A stretch of 64,000 nucleotides of DNA. It comes from Mallotus nudiflorus. Its lineage: Eukaryota; Streptophyta; Magnoliopsida; Malpighiales; Euphorbiaceae. Below are positions 12,466 through 22,899 of this stretch, one piece after another. A program made the translations under genes and the position numbers. The notes below the pieces were generated by a model. The model worked only from the letters and a program-made list of their open reading frames with translations, did not search any database and was not told where the DNA came from. The first letter of the stretch is position 1. Each line of letters opens with the position of its first letter. The DNA is taken from positions 248,001 to 312,000 of the forward strand of contig CANTUR010000282.1 in the NCBI GenBank assembly GCA_947683625.1, in the 5' to 3' direction.

Positions 12466-12735
12466 GGTGGTGCACCAGGACAACTTGGTGCTTTGGAGAT
12501 TGGAAAGATGAATATTCTGAGCTTGGAGACATCGAGGCTCATCACCTATCTCTTTTTTTTTTTTTTTCGTTTTTTTTGGTCCTTTAATTTACAATTTTCA
12601 GTTTGCACCATATTTGGTGGTTCAATTGAGATGTTTAATCACCAAAATTTCTGTTTCTGCTTGAACAAGTAATAAGTTAATGGCATGAAAGTTTGTCTGT
12701 TATGTTTTCTTTAGTCAAATTGTAATGATTGCGCC
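12466..12735 (+). other. CGS 3' untranslated region (approximate)
   Basis: Downstream of the stop the sequence is T-rich, with a T-run at 12551-12568 and AATAAG at about 12670 followed by TGTAATGATTG-type sequence, a plausible plant polyadenylation region. The exact cleavage site cannot be told. Confidence 0.5.
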
Positions 12736-13607
12736 AAGGAGGCCTAGCCCGAGTAGTTAATGCTAAGGCTCCTTCCAGTTAACAACTAACAAACTGACAG
12801 TTATGATTCTATAGGATTCTATGGGATATAAATTATTCGGTTATGATAAAAAAAAACTGTGATGATTGCAATTGAATTATTCGGTTTATCAGGCTGATTT
12901 TAATTTTTTCTTTGTTTTGATCAATTGTGTGTCGCTATCATTCTAAAGCCAGCCTGCTCATAATTGTTGGATTTTATGGTTGCCTGGAAGTTCTAATATC
13001 TTTATTGCCCAGACTTCCCTGTTAAATGAGTATGAAATCTTTGGAGCTGGCTACACTGCTCAAAAGATGAGATGCTGGATGGAGTCTGTTCAAGGAACTG
13101 AGATGAGGCCAACACCAATGCCCATCTTTCTCTGGCTTTTGCTGCTATCTAACACCAAAAATTGAAAAGGCTTGAATCTGGATTCATAACTATGTTAAAG
13201 AATTAAACATCGGAAGTGTTCAATATGAATTCTTTCGGCGTTGAATTGAAACCCATCTCATGAAAATGGCCATTGTTTCTATTTCTGTTCTATATTTGAT
13301 AACTGTGCACATCATCTATCAAAAATTGGCGCTTGTCCAGTGCTCCTGAATGCAATCTTAGAAAAATCACTAATTAACAGACAAAAGGTACAAGCACATG
13401 TCTGGTGCAGCAAACGTTACAAGTTCCACTTTCTTTAGCATCAGCACTATTGAATGGAACTTTTTTAAAAACAATATAGTAATCAAAATCAAAATGTGCT
13501 TTATTTTTTAAAACCTCAGATGAGCTACACATGATTTGAGGAAATTCTCCTTAATTATATATATGCAATCCTTTTTTTGTCCATGGTAGAATTTGACTTT
13601 GAGATAC
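12736..13607. other. Intergenic spacer between CGS gene and retrotransposon E1
   Basis: No recognisable gene. A 61-codon open frame at 12980-13165 has no family resemblance that I can see. The stretch ends with GATAC (13603-13607), the five bases before E1's 3' LTR and so the expected target duplication. Its partner lies outside the window. Confidence 0.55.
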
Positions 13608-14449
13608 TGTAGGCGGCGGGATTAATTGCATGTTTAAGTATCGGCGACAATGGTACTGTGTGAGTTTGGGATTCACTAAGAAATACATAGTGGGTTTGGA
13701 GTTCACAATGGAGATAGAGTTGGCACCTGGATAAAAGTGGGGATACACTGTACAATAACTGGATTCTACGGAGGTTCCCAGAAGCCGTTATCAGAGATAG
13801 GGTTCGGAAACTAGATATGGAGTTTTAGAATACTTATCCAACCTTGCGGTTGGCTTCCGTATATGTTTTGTATTTTATTACCTTTGATTATTAAATTATT
13901 TTCTTATTAACATGCCAATCGCAATTGGTTTCTAATTTTAGATTTTATCCCAAGTTTGCACATTAATCTCATTTCATATTTATATTCCCAACATTCAATC
14001 ACAAATAGATAAATAAAACAAATAATAATAATTTACAACCATTACAACTTTTGGTGTAAATAAATGTAAAAAATACTGAAAATAAACCATACATAAATCA
14101 AAAATAAACTAATTAATTATACAAATTAAAACTCTCTAAAAATGATTAATAAAGTAATCATCTAGTGATTAGAAATCACTAAATAATTTCTGCAACAAAT
14201 ACGAGTAAGTTTTATTTCACAAACAACAATAATATCTACAAATCATGAACAAATAATATACATAAAAATAAATAAAAAAACTCACAAAATAATCCACTAA
14301 ATAATACAATAATATACCATGGAAACAATATTGATCAAACTGCCAATCATGCATAAAATCAGGAAATTTAACAAATTAAACAAGGAATTTACGTCAAATA
14401 TGCAAGATAAGAATTAAAAATTAAGGCAGAAACATGTAGAATTGTGGTC

Positions 14450-14550
14450 AAGGGGTAACGCCTCATTGACTAAGAGGCGACATCTCGTCGCCTCTTCATG
14501 AAGTGGCGATGCCTCCATGAAGAGACGTCGCCTCCTCAACAGAGGTAGGA
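14450..14550. repeat. GAGGCGA palindromic module 1 (in E1 3' LTR)
   Basis: A cluster of alternating GAGGCGA / TCGCCTC half-sites: AACGCCTCATTGACTAAGAG, GTCGCCTCTTCATGAAG, GGCGATGCCTCCATGAAGAG and GTCGCCTCC. Neighbouring half-sites are mutual complements and can form several alternative stems. The same module recurs at 15230-15360, 17000-17150, 19618-19742 and, in the other LTR copy, 41524-41630. Confidence 0.7.
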
Positions 14551-15229
14551 ATAATCTATATTTCTTAAATCCTAAGAAACTCAATGGTCATGTAAATAAA
14601 TAAGAAACAAACATAAATATACAAATATCAACAATCAATATTCAGTATCTCATGCAATCATGTTTCTCTATGAACTTAAATAAGTAATATAGCTCAATAA
14701 AACACACAAAATAGTAACAAATCAAACATTTAATGAAGATGAAAAAATTAAAGCTTAAAAATAGGGAGACTCACCGACTTGGACGAGCTGATGCTCCTAA
14801 CTAAGCCCTCAGAGCTTGGTTGATGGGTTAGTGGCTTTGAATGCAAAGAGATTCTTTCCTCTTCTCAAGGGAGTTAAGTCTTCTTCCAAGTCTTTTCCTC
14901 TTCTTCTTCTCCTTTTTATCCTTTCTCTCTTTTTTCGTTCTTTCTCCCTTTATTTCTTTTCTTTTTTCTAGATGTTTTTTCTTCTTCATTTTGCCCCTTA
15001 AATTACCAACCTCCTCTCTCATGCCCCCCACATCCTCTTTTAAAGGCTTTCACCCTCTCTCCTTTTTTAATTTCCTAAAAATCTATTCTCACCTCTTCCC
15101 CTGCCTTTTTTCATTCCCAAGGCTTTTTCCTGCTTTTTTCTTTTCTTTTTACATTCAAAAGTAACCAAATCTTCAGCAGGTGAGACTCCAACCACTGCCA
15201 TTAATGGCATTTAATGCTGCAGAGGGTGA

Positions 15230-15360
15230 GTGTGAAGAGGCAACACCTCTTCAATAAGGTGTCGCCTCATTGATATCTGGGGTGAAGAGATGACACCTTT
15301 TCGTTGAGGTGATCGCCTTTTCATATGGGCTAGGTCAGGGCCTTTGGACTAAGAGGCGAT
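15230..15360. repeat. GAGGCGA palindromic module 2 (in E1 3' LTR)
   Basis: Contains GAAGAGGCAACACCTCTTCA (a near-perfect palindrome), GGTGTCGCCTCATTGA, GAGGTGATCGCC and AAGAGGCGATGGG. Same half-site logic as module 1 but different spacing, so it is not a simple duplication of it. Confidence 0.65.
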
Positions 15361-15534
15361 GGGCTTGGGCTTTATCTTGGTTTTAGGCTTGAATATGTTA
15401 TTTTTGGGCTTGGCTCAATGTTTGAGCTTTTCGAGTCGATTTTAGAGAAGTCTCAGGCTCCTCTTACATTCAAAACTTAAACTTTCTCATCATCGGGCTT
15501 TTGTTATGGGGCAATCAAACTGACAGTGTCCACA

Positions 15535-15553
15535 GTTTGCCCCCTTGGTTTTT
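15535..15553 (-). promoter_or_regulatory. E1 polypurine tract
   Basis: On the minus strand the bases AACCAAGGGGGCAAAC directly precede the 3' LTR, the classic position and composition of the plus-strand primer of plant gypsy elements. Confidence 0.85.
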
Positions 15554-15710
15554 CAAAAAATTAAATTTTTTGAAAATATTTTTTAAAAAATAATATACAC
15601 ATCAAATAATAAAAAGTAAGAACAACATACTTGACCTGCGAGTTTCACTCGGATCGTTAGCCTAAGGAATTCAAACCCAAGAGGTCAAACTTCATTTTTG
15701 AAACGTGATT

Positions 15711-16235
15711 GTGATCCTCGAGTTTTTTTTGTTCGATTAGCCACTCATTAATAAATTTGTCATGAATCTCAAGCATGGCCCAATCTTCATTCAGTAGAGA
15801 CAGAAGAGAAATGTAGTCGTGATCCTTTGTTAAGCTTACTCGATCAGCTACTCATTATAAATTTAGCGTGATTCCCAAGTTTTCCTAGCTTGAGAAGTCA
15901 CTTAGTAGAAGAGATGAAATGTAACCGTGTTCCTTGGGTTTTCCTAGCTTGATCAGTTACTCATTATAGTTTGGCATGAATTTTGAGCATGGCCTAACCT
16001 CCACTCAGTAAAAGAGATGAAACATAACTGTGTTCCTCAGGTTTTCTGGCCTAATCAGTTACTTATTATAGTTTGGTATGAATCTTGAACATGGCCTAAA
16101 TTCCACTGAGTAAAAAAAGATGAAACGTAACTGTGTTCCTCAGGTTTTCTTGGCCTGATCAATTACTCATTATAGTTTGATATAAAACTCGGGTTTTCCT
16201 GGCCCGAGAGTTACTCAGTAAAAGAAGAATGCACT
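15711..16235. repeat. Tandem repeat, about 103-108 bp, five diverged copies
   Basis: The landmark GTGATCCT/GTGTTCCT recurs at 15711, 15819, 15927, 16030 and 16133 (spacings 108, 108, 103, 103). Each copy also carries a GATCAGTTACTCATTATA-like and a CATGGCCTAA-like segment. It lies in the non-coding part of E1 between the polypurine tract and the antisense genes. Confidence 0.75.
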
Positions 16236-16402
16236 TCAGGAATTCAAACTCAACCAGACACCTTCTGAGACATGCACTTCAGGGATTCAAACCCGACTAG
16301 ATGCTTGTTCTTTCATGCACTTCGGGGATTTAAACCCTACTAAATGCTTATTCTTTTACGTACTTTAGGGATTCAAACCCGACCAAATGCTTGTTCTTCC
16401 TA
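16229..16402. repeat. Tandem repeat, 43 bp, four copies
   Basis: The GCACTTCAGGGATTCAAACC-type unit starts at 16231, 16274, 16317 and 16360, exactly 43 bases apart each time. It directly abuts the 103-108 bp array. Confidence 0.8.
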
Positions 16403-16999
16403 TTGCTTTGATTTGAATATTCTTATCCAAAGATTGATTTTGGGATATACCTGAGCAGTGATGCAAAAATTCTTGTTCGGGGTTTTTTTTCAGCGAGCTA
16501 TGGGCCATTCTGTGCTTTATTTCACTAAGTAAGCCTTACCCTTTTCTTTTCATTTTTCTTTTCTTTCAATCTTTCTCTCTCGCCTTAATCATATAAATTC
16601 TCACTTTTCCTTCCTAAGGGTCACTTTTACTTCTTGAATTCTCTTTCCTTTTCCCTTTTTTCTCTTTTCTTTTTTCCTCTCATTCTCTATATTTTTTTGA
16701 CGTGGACGCCACATGGACCCCAGATTTGCCCATATGGGACCTAGTGGCACCTACGGTGCATCCCTTTTAGAGTTTTGGGCTTAATATCAGAGACGAGATC
16801 CTCATATTCATGGATGTGCAATCCTACATTTGTGGCTTGGCTACCGAAGAGGTTAGTACCTAATTTCTTTATTTTTTTCCTGTAAGTATCATCAAATAGC
16901 ATCGGGTTATTGTTCATAGACATATATTTATTAATTTAATCAAAGGAAATTAAATTTTATTGATTGAAAATTAAAATTTTGAATCACACTGTCAGATTG

Positions 17000-17150
17000 C
17001 CGACATGAAGAGGCGATCGTTTCTTCATAAAGAGGCATTTGCCTCTTTAAGTTAGGCATTTCTCAATGAGGTGATCACCTCTATATCAAGAGGTGATGCT
17101 CTTCACTGAGGCAATTGCATCTTCGATATAGGCGTACGCCTTAACGACAA
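17000..17150. repeat. GAGGCGA palindromic module 3 (upstream of PMD gene)
   Basis: Shows AAGAGGCATTTGCCTCTT, GAGGTGATCACCTC, AAGAGGTGATGCTCTTC and GGCGTACGCC: four palindromes in about 150 bp. Together with the module at 19618-19742 it brackets the antisense PMD gene. Confidence 0.7.
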
Positions 17151-17389
17151 GATTTAATAATTTTTTTTTAAAAAAAAATTATTGCATAAAATGACATTTC
17201 TACTCCCTGTTTACTCCTTTATCATGATGCCTACATCCTCAAGGGTGTTGGGAACTTTAGTGGTGTACGCATCTAGTACGATGAGCTTTCTGATGCAGTA
17301 AAACTTGAATTTACAATACTGGCTTCTCTGACTTTATCCTGGCACTCCCAGTATAGCAAGGGCATATAGACTACCAGCCCCTGCACACC

Positions 17390-19345
17390 CTAATGGAGAG
17401 ATGTTCTGACATGACCCACACATTTCATCTTCCCTTTGGGGAGTTTACCCTAGACCCGGTGGCCTTTGCCACAGTCATTGGCATCGGTTGTGCTAGGGAT
17501 TCTGTTCCTTTTGAAACCATCCTCCACTAGTTATCTCCTAACCATCTCGCTTTCATCGAGCATTTGCTTGGCATGGTCCTATATATGAAGGGGACCCACA
17601 CGATGAAGCTCGATTCGATTAGGAGCTTCTACACTCACGCTAGAGTTGTGGCTATCACTACACCCCTACAGATTGATCAGGTGGTGCGTGCTTTCCTTGT
17701 CTACCTATTGGGCAATATGCTCTTCGCAAATATAGCCAGCTCTATAAACTTAAGCTTCCTGATGCCTCTAAGGGATCTAGATTTGGTGGTGACTTATAAC
17801 TGGGGCAGTTGTGCCTTAGCTTATCTTTATAGGATGAGCTAGCATGCAGAGCTAGGCAACTTTATGGTTTCTAGCATGCTATACTGGCATTTTCCTTTCT
17901 TTTTCCCCTTTATATTCCATCCCAACTATTGTTATCTAATTTTACTAACAACCCTTTACTTTTTTTGAAGGACTAGGCTCTAGAGCTGGAATTGATAGTG
18001 GGGATTACCAGGGTCCATGATACCCCCTTTCCTATAATGGCAAGGTGGGGTCCCAGCTGGGCTTAGAGGAGGCCTATGGCTCATGTTCATGTCCACTGCG
18101 AGCAACTGAACATGCTCACTTATGACGAGGTAGGTACCTGGAAATTTAACTAGAATTAGTAATAAATTTATTAATCAAATTTAACCACTTACTTGTTTAA
18201 TTCTTGCAGCTATGTCTGGACTTGTGGGGTCCTCAAGCAGGGTGGATGCAAGCTATGGTTCGCTCTATCCCTCTGTCTAGGAGGAGGGTTTTTCCTAGAG
18301 GCCTTTACTGCAAGGTTTGGTTCCTCGGGGAGAGGATACATCAATAACAATCAAGCTCTTAAGTGAGGCATCCACCTCTTGCTCCTCCCTGACATATCTT
18401 TTGGGCACATGAGTTAGAGGGAGATGAGCTCGATCACACCCTACAGGGAGAGGATGCCGTAGACTATTGAAAGCAGAGGAAGTCTCGCTATGTGGACTTT
18501 ACATGGGCTCATCTTCTATAGTGGGTGCCTCTTCCCGCACCTGCACTTTAGGTGAGCATGCAATGTTTTATTTTACTTATTTTATATTCACTTACAAATG
18601 TTATTCTCTAACTTATCTTTCATCTTTTAGGCAACTACTAGGGCACTTGCTCCTTGCCCCAGGCCCTCTATATAGGAGAGGCCTCATTAGCGCCCATGCA
18701 TCATTCCCAATGGTGAGGGTTCTTCTTCTAAAGCACCCTCCTTTACGGACCTTTCTAGTCCTCAATCCCAGGTAGTGGCCGATAGACTCACTACTACTCT
18801 TAATCTGCTAACTCATTATTGGGTGCCTTTTGGTGAGCTCTCCCATCTGTTTCTAACGTTGGATATGACCTTGGAGCTAGCATTCTTCCTAAAAGCTACT
18901 ACTCATATAAGTTTCCTTCTTTCAAAACCGTGTTCTCAAGTCTTACTTAACATATAGTTAATTCTAATATTATCAATGGAATAGATACCTTAAGATCAAA
19001 GGGAGTATATGTACCGAGTGATCAAGGCCCACAGGGACTTCTTGATGCAAGTGACGCAGCAATGGAAGGTACACACAGAATATGCTTTACTTCTACATGT
19101 ATGGATGCTTTCATGATTTCTTACATTATATCATGCTTTGACTAGATCAAGATGAGGCCAATTAGGCTAGGATCAATGCCCTTGAGCTCCAGCTCACTAC
19201 TATCCAAATCGAGGGTGATGAGGAGGAGGGGGCAACTGATGAGGAGTCAGAGGATAGTAGCGACGATGATGGGAATGACCCTACTGATGCTTCTGCGGAT
19301 AAGCCAACTGACAAGGAGGCCGATGAATCCGAGAGTGATGAGTAG
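17390..19345 (+). pseudogene. Antisense PMD-domain gene carried by E1 (decayed, introns retained)
   Basis: Runs opposite to E1 gag-pol. Coding similarity starts about 17395 with THTFHLPFGEFTLDPVAFA, the hallmark of the plant mobile domain (MAIN/MAIL1-like and transposon-borne proteins). It continues through 17564-17842, which includes VRAFLVYLLGNMLFAN and YNWGSCALAYLYR, the core PMD block. Later segments are separated by consensus GT-AG introns, for example GTAGGTACC at 18130 to TTGCAG at 18210, and GTGAGCATG at 18551 to TTTTAG at 18630. The end is a strongly acidic Glu/Asp/Ser tail stopping at 19343-19345. TAG stops (such as 17528-17530) and frame changes make it a pseudogene. Its role is unknown. 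PMD genes are known to be carried by some Mutator-like and gypsy elements. Exon edges are approximate. Confidence 0.72.
18130..18210 (+). other. Predicted intron in antisense PMD gene
   Basis: Donor GTAGGTACC follows the coding segment ending in LTYDE. Acceptor CTTGCAG at 18204-18210 follows a T-rich tract, and coding similarity resumes with LCLDLWG. It is preserved in a retroelement because it is an intron only on the strand opposite to the genomic RNA. Confidence 0.55.
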
Positions 19346-19617
19346 AAAGGACCCTCTGGAGATTTTTGCCAGCATAGGGGTATTTTGTCTATAAATATTT
19401 GATACTTTGCACTGTTGTCCTCTTATTGTCTGATTTGATTTTTACTTATATGCCTTCATTTTTTGCATTGGATGGATAAGGATTGTGACTTTTAAACTTA
19501 ATTTTTAGTGGATTTTTAAATGAATAGAGGCATTTTTACTTCTGAAATGTTCTACTCTGACTTTATATATACAACTCTGATAATTTCCAATAGTATAAAG
19601 ATCCATTCTGCCCATTG

Positions 19618-19742
19618 CAGGGGCATCACCTCTTTGAAGGGGCATCGCCACTATGTGAAGAGGCAATAGAGCATTCACCTCTTCTTATAAAGGCACTGCC
19701 TAAATGTAGAGGCAATTGCCTCTACAAGTCTGTCCTGCAGCT
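19618..19742. repeat. GAGGCGA palindromic module 4 (between the two antisense genes)
   Basis: Contains GGGGCATCACCTCTTTGAAG, GGGCATCGCC, GAAGAGGCAATAG, TTCACCTCTTC and AGAGGCAATTGCCTCT (a perfect palindrome). It sits after the PMD gene stop and before the second antisense gene. Confidence 0.7.
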
Positions 19743-19832
19743 ATAATAACCCTTAAATCTCCTTCAAAATCCTTAATTCCTTCATCTTGCCCCTTTATTC
19801 TTCTCCCCCATACAGCATTTTAACCCCCAATC

Positions 19833-21042
19833 ATGACTGAAAGAAGCTTGAAATAGCTACAGCTGATTCTAAAAATTTTGGATGGTGGGTCATAGGCTAG
19901 AATAGAGTCATTTCACTTATCCGCCTTTCGATCTCTATATGCTAGGAAAATCAACTTCTCACTTCTCCACATTCTTGCTCCTTTTTGAGATCCTCAAAAA
20001 CACATTTTTTGGTTCAATACATTGGAGATTTATCCCCTTTCAAAGGAATTTGAAGCTATTTTGGGCTCCCAAATAGATTCAGTCGCAACACCAGATTTGT
20101 ACACTATTCAATATCAAATGGCAAGGTTGTTTAACATGCCTCCTCAGTCTTCTCTTCGCCATATTTTCGACAATGAAATCCTGATGAGCCCTTTTATGAA
20201 AACTATAGCGACTGTAGATAACAGCGAGGTTCCGTAGCCTTAAATGATAGCACTTTACCTATACGCTCAGTTCTTATTAGTCTCCCCTTCTAGCAACTAT
20301 GACCTAAAGATCCTTCAAGTTTTAGACCAAGTGGAGAGTGGATTGAACCCTTTCCCTCTTATTCTAGCTGAGACTATTATCAGGCTTGCTAAATTCTCTA
20401 AGACTAGGCAATTCTCTAGGAGTCCTTTTCTGTTGGAAGTGAGTTTCCTCTTCCTCTTATCATCTTCTTCTTTTCATCATTTTTACCCATCTATCATTTC
20501 TGCAGGCTTGGTTATAAGAGAAGTTGAGGTTACTTGAACCACCCAAAAACATTGCTCACTATAAGGCCAAACATTGTCATACTAGGAGATTTTAGCTTAT
20601 TCTAGAAGATACTCACATTTGGTTGTCCATATTCCCTGATACTCTGATTCAATGGATGTGCCCATGGTAAAGACTACAGCATGTGACCATCCAGTCCTAC
20701 ACCTATTGTGTTCCCTTGGCCAGCCTCCATTTTACCACCTTCTATAATTCAATGTGGCTTTATAGGCAATATGGATAAAAATAGCGGATTGTGGAGCTAG
20801 TGCATGAGTTTGAACTCGGACCTCTTTCTTAAAACTTTCTGGACAACCTAGTTGCTACTTAGCCTCGTAGAATCATCTAAAGGTTCATTAACTATAGTGG
20901 AGATTAGTCTATTGATGACCAGTACAAGGCATGGATTCAACTACAATAGGTGGAAAAGGATGAATTTATAAGAAACAGAAGGACAATGGCATTACAGGCA
21001 TCGAGTGCCTAGGGAATTCAAAAGAAAAGCAAGCGATATTAG
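19833..21042 (+). pseudogene. Second antisense gene of E1, DUF7745-like, one intron (decayed)
   Basis: Opposite strand to pol. A likely start is the ATG at 19833. Readable blocks are LEIYPLSKEFEAILGSQID (from about 20022), ALYLYAQFLL with ESGLNPFPLILAETIIRL (20247-20390), then after a GT-AG intron (about 20440-20505) EKLRLLEPP, HTRRF, WLSIFPDTLIQWMCPW, SYTYCVPLASL and HEFELGPLS. It ends with a basic KKSKRY at 21042. The (L)NPxPxILAET block and the order of blocks resemble plant proteins annotated DUF7745, often found near retrotransposons; I cannot confirm this without a profile search. About ten stops lie within roughly 380 codons, mostly TAG. Function unknown. Confidence 0.6.
20440..20505 (+). 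other. Predicted intron in second antisense gene
   Basis: Donor GTGAGTTTCC after the reading LLE, pyrimidine-rich interior, acceptor TTTCTGCAG. Coding similarity resumes at once. The consensus quality of both sites makes this the best-supported intron of the antisense genes. Confidence 0.65.
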
Positions 21043-21417
21043 ATTAGTTTATGAAATTTAGTCTTTTCATGTACTTTCTTGCTGAATGGAATTGCCTTTT
21101 TAGTTAGATAATGTGTAAAAATCATTCAATGCACCATTTACAATAATAAAGGCAATCCATTCCATTTACTTTAAGTATAACGCAATTATACAATTTTGCT
21201 TTTTACATATCTCCTGTCATTAATTGGCTTGCCCTTGCAAGTTTTCCAACTAACTATTTTCCTTTTCTTTCTCTCTCTCTCCTTTTACATGTCCTTTTCT
21301 TTTTCCTGGACTGCCTTTTCAAGTTTTCAATCCAGTAGGACTTTTTACTTTTTTTCCTCTTCTGTCTTTAACTTTTACCTAGGTAGCCTTTTTTAAGGTT
21401 TTCTCCTTAGCGAGACT

Positions 21418-22600
21418 TTACAAAAAGTATTTCTTAAGCTTATCCATGTTGATGGGCTCTTTGAATTCATTTCCCTCTAAGTCAAATAGAATAGTAGCCC
21501 CTTTAGAAAATAACTTCTTCAATTGGTAGGGACCTTCATAGTTCGTCTTGAACTTCCCCCATGGATCAGTCATTATTGGCCTAGTGAGCTTTAAGACCAA
21601 GTCACCCTCTTTGATCTTGCCTAGCTTAATCTTCTTGTTATAAGCTTGGACTATCCTTTTATGGTACAACTGAGAGTGATATATGGCCTTCATCCTCTTT
21701 TCATCCAATAATGTCAGTTGTGCCAATCGACTTTCTACCTACTAATACTCAGGGATTCTAGACTTTAGGAGAAACAATTGGCAACACAGCTTCACACCCA
21801 TATACCAGAGAATACGGAGTGGCTCCAATCGATGTTCTGGTAATGGTTTTATATCCCCATAAGGCAAACTATAGGTAACTTGCCCAATCTTTGTAATTTT
21901 CTAGTATCTTGGCCAAGATTCTTTTTATGCTCTTATTTGCTACTTCTACGGCTCCATTTGCCTATGGTTTGTAAAGGGATGACCTATGATGCTCAATTTT
22001 ATGTTCTTCCAATAGAGTGGTCATTTTTTCCCTAAATTGAACACCATTATCAGTGATGACATGATGAGGCAACCCATACCGACAAATTATATTCTTCTCT
22101 ATGAACCTAGCCATCTATTTTGCCCTTACAGTTGTGAATGATTTAGCTTCTACCCATTTAGAGAAATAGTTAATTGCCACTATAATGTAATGATAACCGT
22201 TAGATGCTTTCAGTTTTATCTCTCCGATAATGTCGATTTTCCAAACTATAAATGGCCAAGGAGAGGTCAACCCTCGTAGTTCCATAGAAGGCAGGTGGCT
22301 TACATCACCATACACTTGGTAGTTGTGGCATTTCTTTACATACTTTACACAATCTACCTCCATGGTTAGCCAAAAGTACCTTTGATGGGTTATCTTTTTA
22401 GTGAGGACTGTCCCATTTATATACGGCCCATATGCACCCTCATGAACTACTTCCATAATTTTCTGCACCTCACCTTTATCAACGCACCTCAGATGCACTC
22501 CAGTTGGCATCCTTTTGTACAATATCCTATTATGACTAATGAACTGCTGAGATAACATCCTCAGTGACATTCTTTCTTTTTTATCAGCTTCCTCAGGGAA
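21418..22600 (-). pseudogene. E1 pol: integrase domain remnant
   Basis: The 22115-22570 reading holds the zinc-binding region (YVKKCHNYQVYGD, with the second Cys pair partly altered) and the start of the catalytic core (PWPFIVWKIDIIGEI, with the first catalytic Asp in the DIIG block, then NYFSKWVEAKSF). The 21418-21726 reading is the C-terminal part (YHKRIVQAYNKK, GDLVLKL, GPYQLKKLFSKGA). The piece between them is broken by stops. Integrase would insert the cDNA. A stop lies upstream where Trp is expected in the usual EKPWFYD block. Confidence 0.85.
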
Positions 22601-22899
22601 TTGCCCTATCTTAAGATATTGTTGTAGATCATAAAACTAAGGCTTCTCAGCTAGGTTAATCAACATTATTCTGATTTCCTCATAGCAAGGAATCTAAGCT
22701 CTTACTAAGATAAGAGGCTTCATTTCTACTCGTCTACCTCCTTCTCATGTTGAAGCTAGAGTAGCCAATGCATCTGCCATTTGATTCTCTTCCCGAGGCA
22801 AGTGTATAAATATGTATTGCGCGAAAGATAATAAGATCGTGGCTGAACAATCCCAATATGGCCTTAACTTATCTTCCCTTACTTCCCACTCTTTAGCAA

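Larger units (their letters stand above)
13608..15534 (-). repeat. E1 3' LTR (complete, 1927 bp)
   Basis: On the plus strand it starts TGTAGGCGGCGG and ends GTGTCCACA, the TG...CA ends of LTRs. Its left part matches 28506-28763 and its middle part matches 40945-41918, the two pieces of the 5' LTR. It holds a small perfect hairpin CCAACC-TTGC-GGTTGG near 13838, a long pyrimidine tract (about 14860-15130), and two groups of GAGGCGA-type palindromes (14450-14550 and 15230-15360). Confidence 0.9.

Noticed and set aside
12735..12790. Second tRNA-like patch (GCCTAGCCCGAGTAGTTAATG) after the CGS gene
   Set aside because: Has an A-box flavour but no B box at the right distance, and no cloverleaf fold is visible.
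12980..13165. A 61-codon frame downstream of the CGS gene
   Set aside because: No recognisable family, no clear promoter context, and length expected by chance.
14828..15164. Lysine/arginine-rich or Phe/Ser/Leu-rich open frames in the E1 LTR
   Set aside because: These are translations of a long pyrimidine tract; similar tracts in E2 LTRs (30227-30457, 40317-40538) give similar spurious frames.
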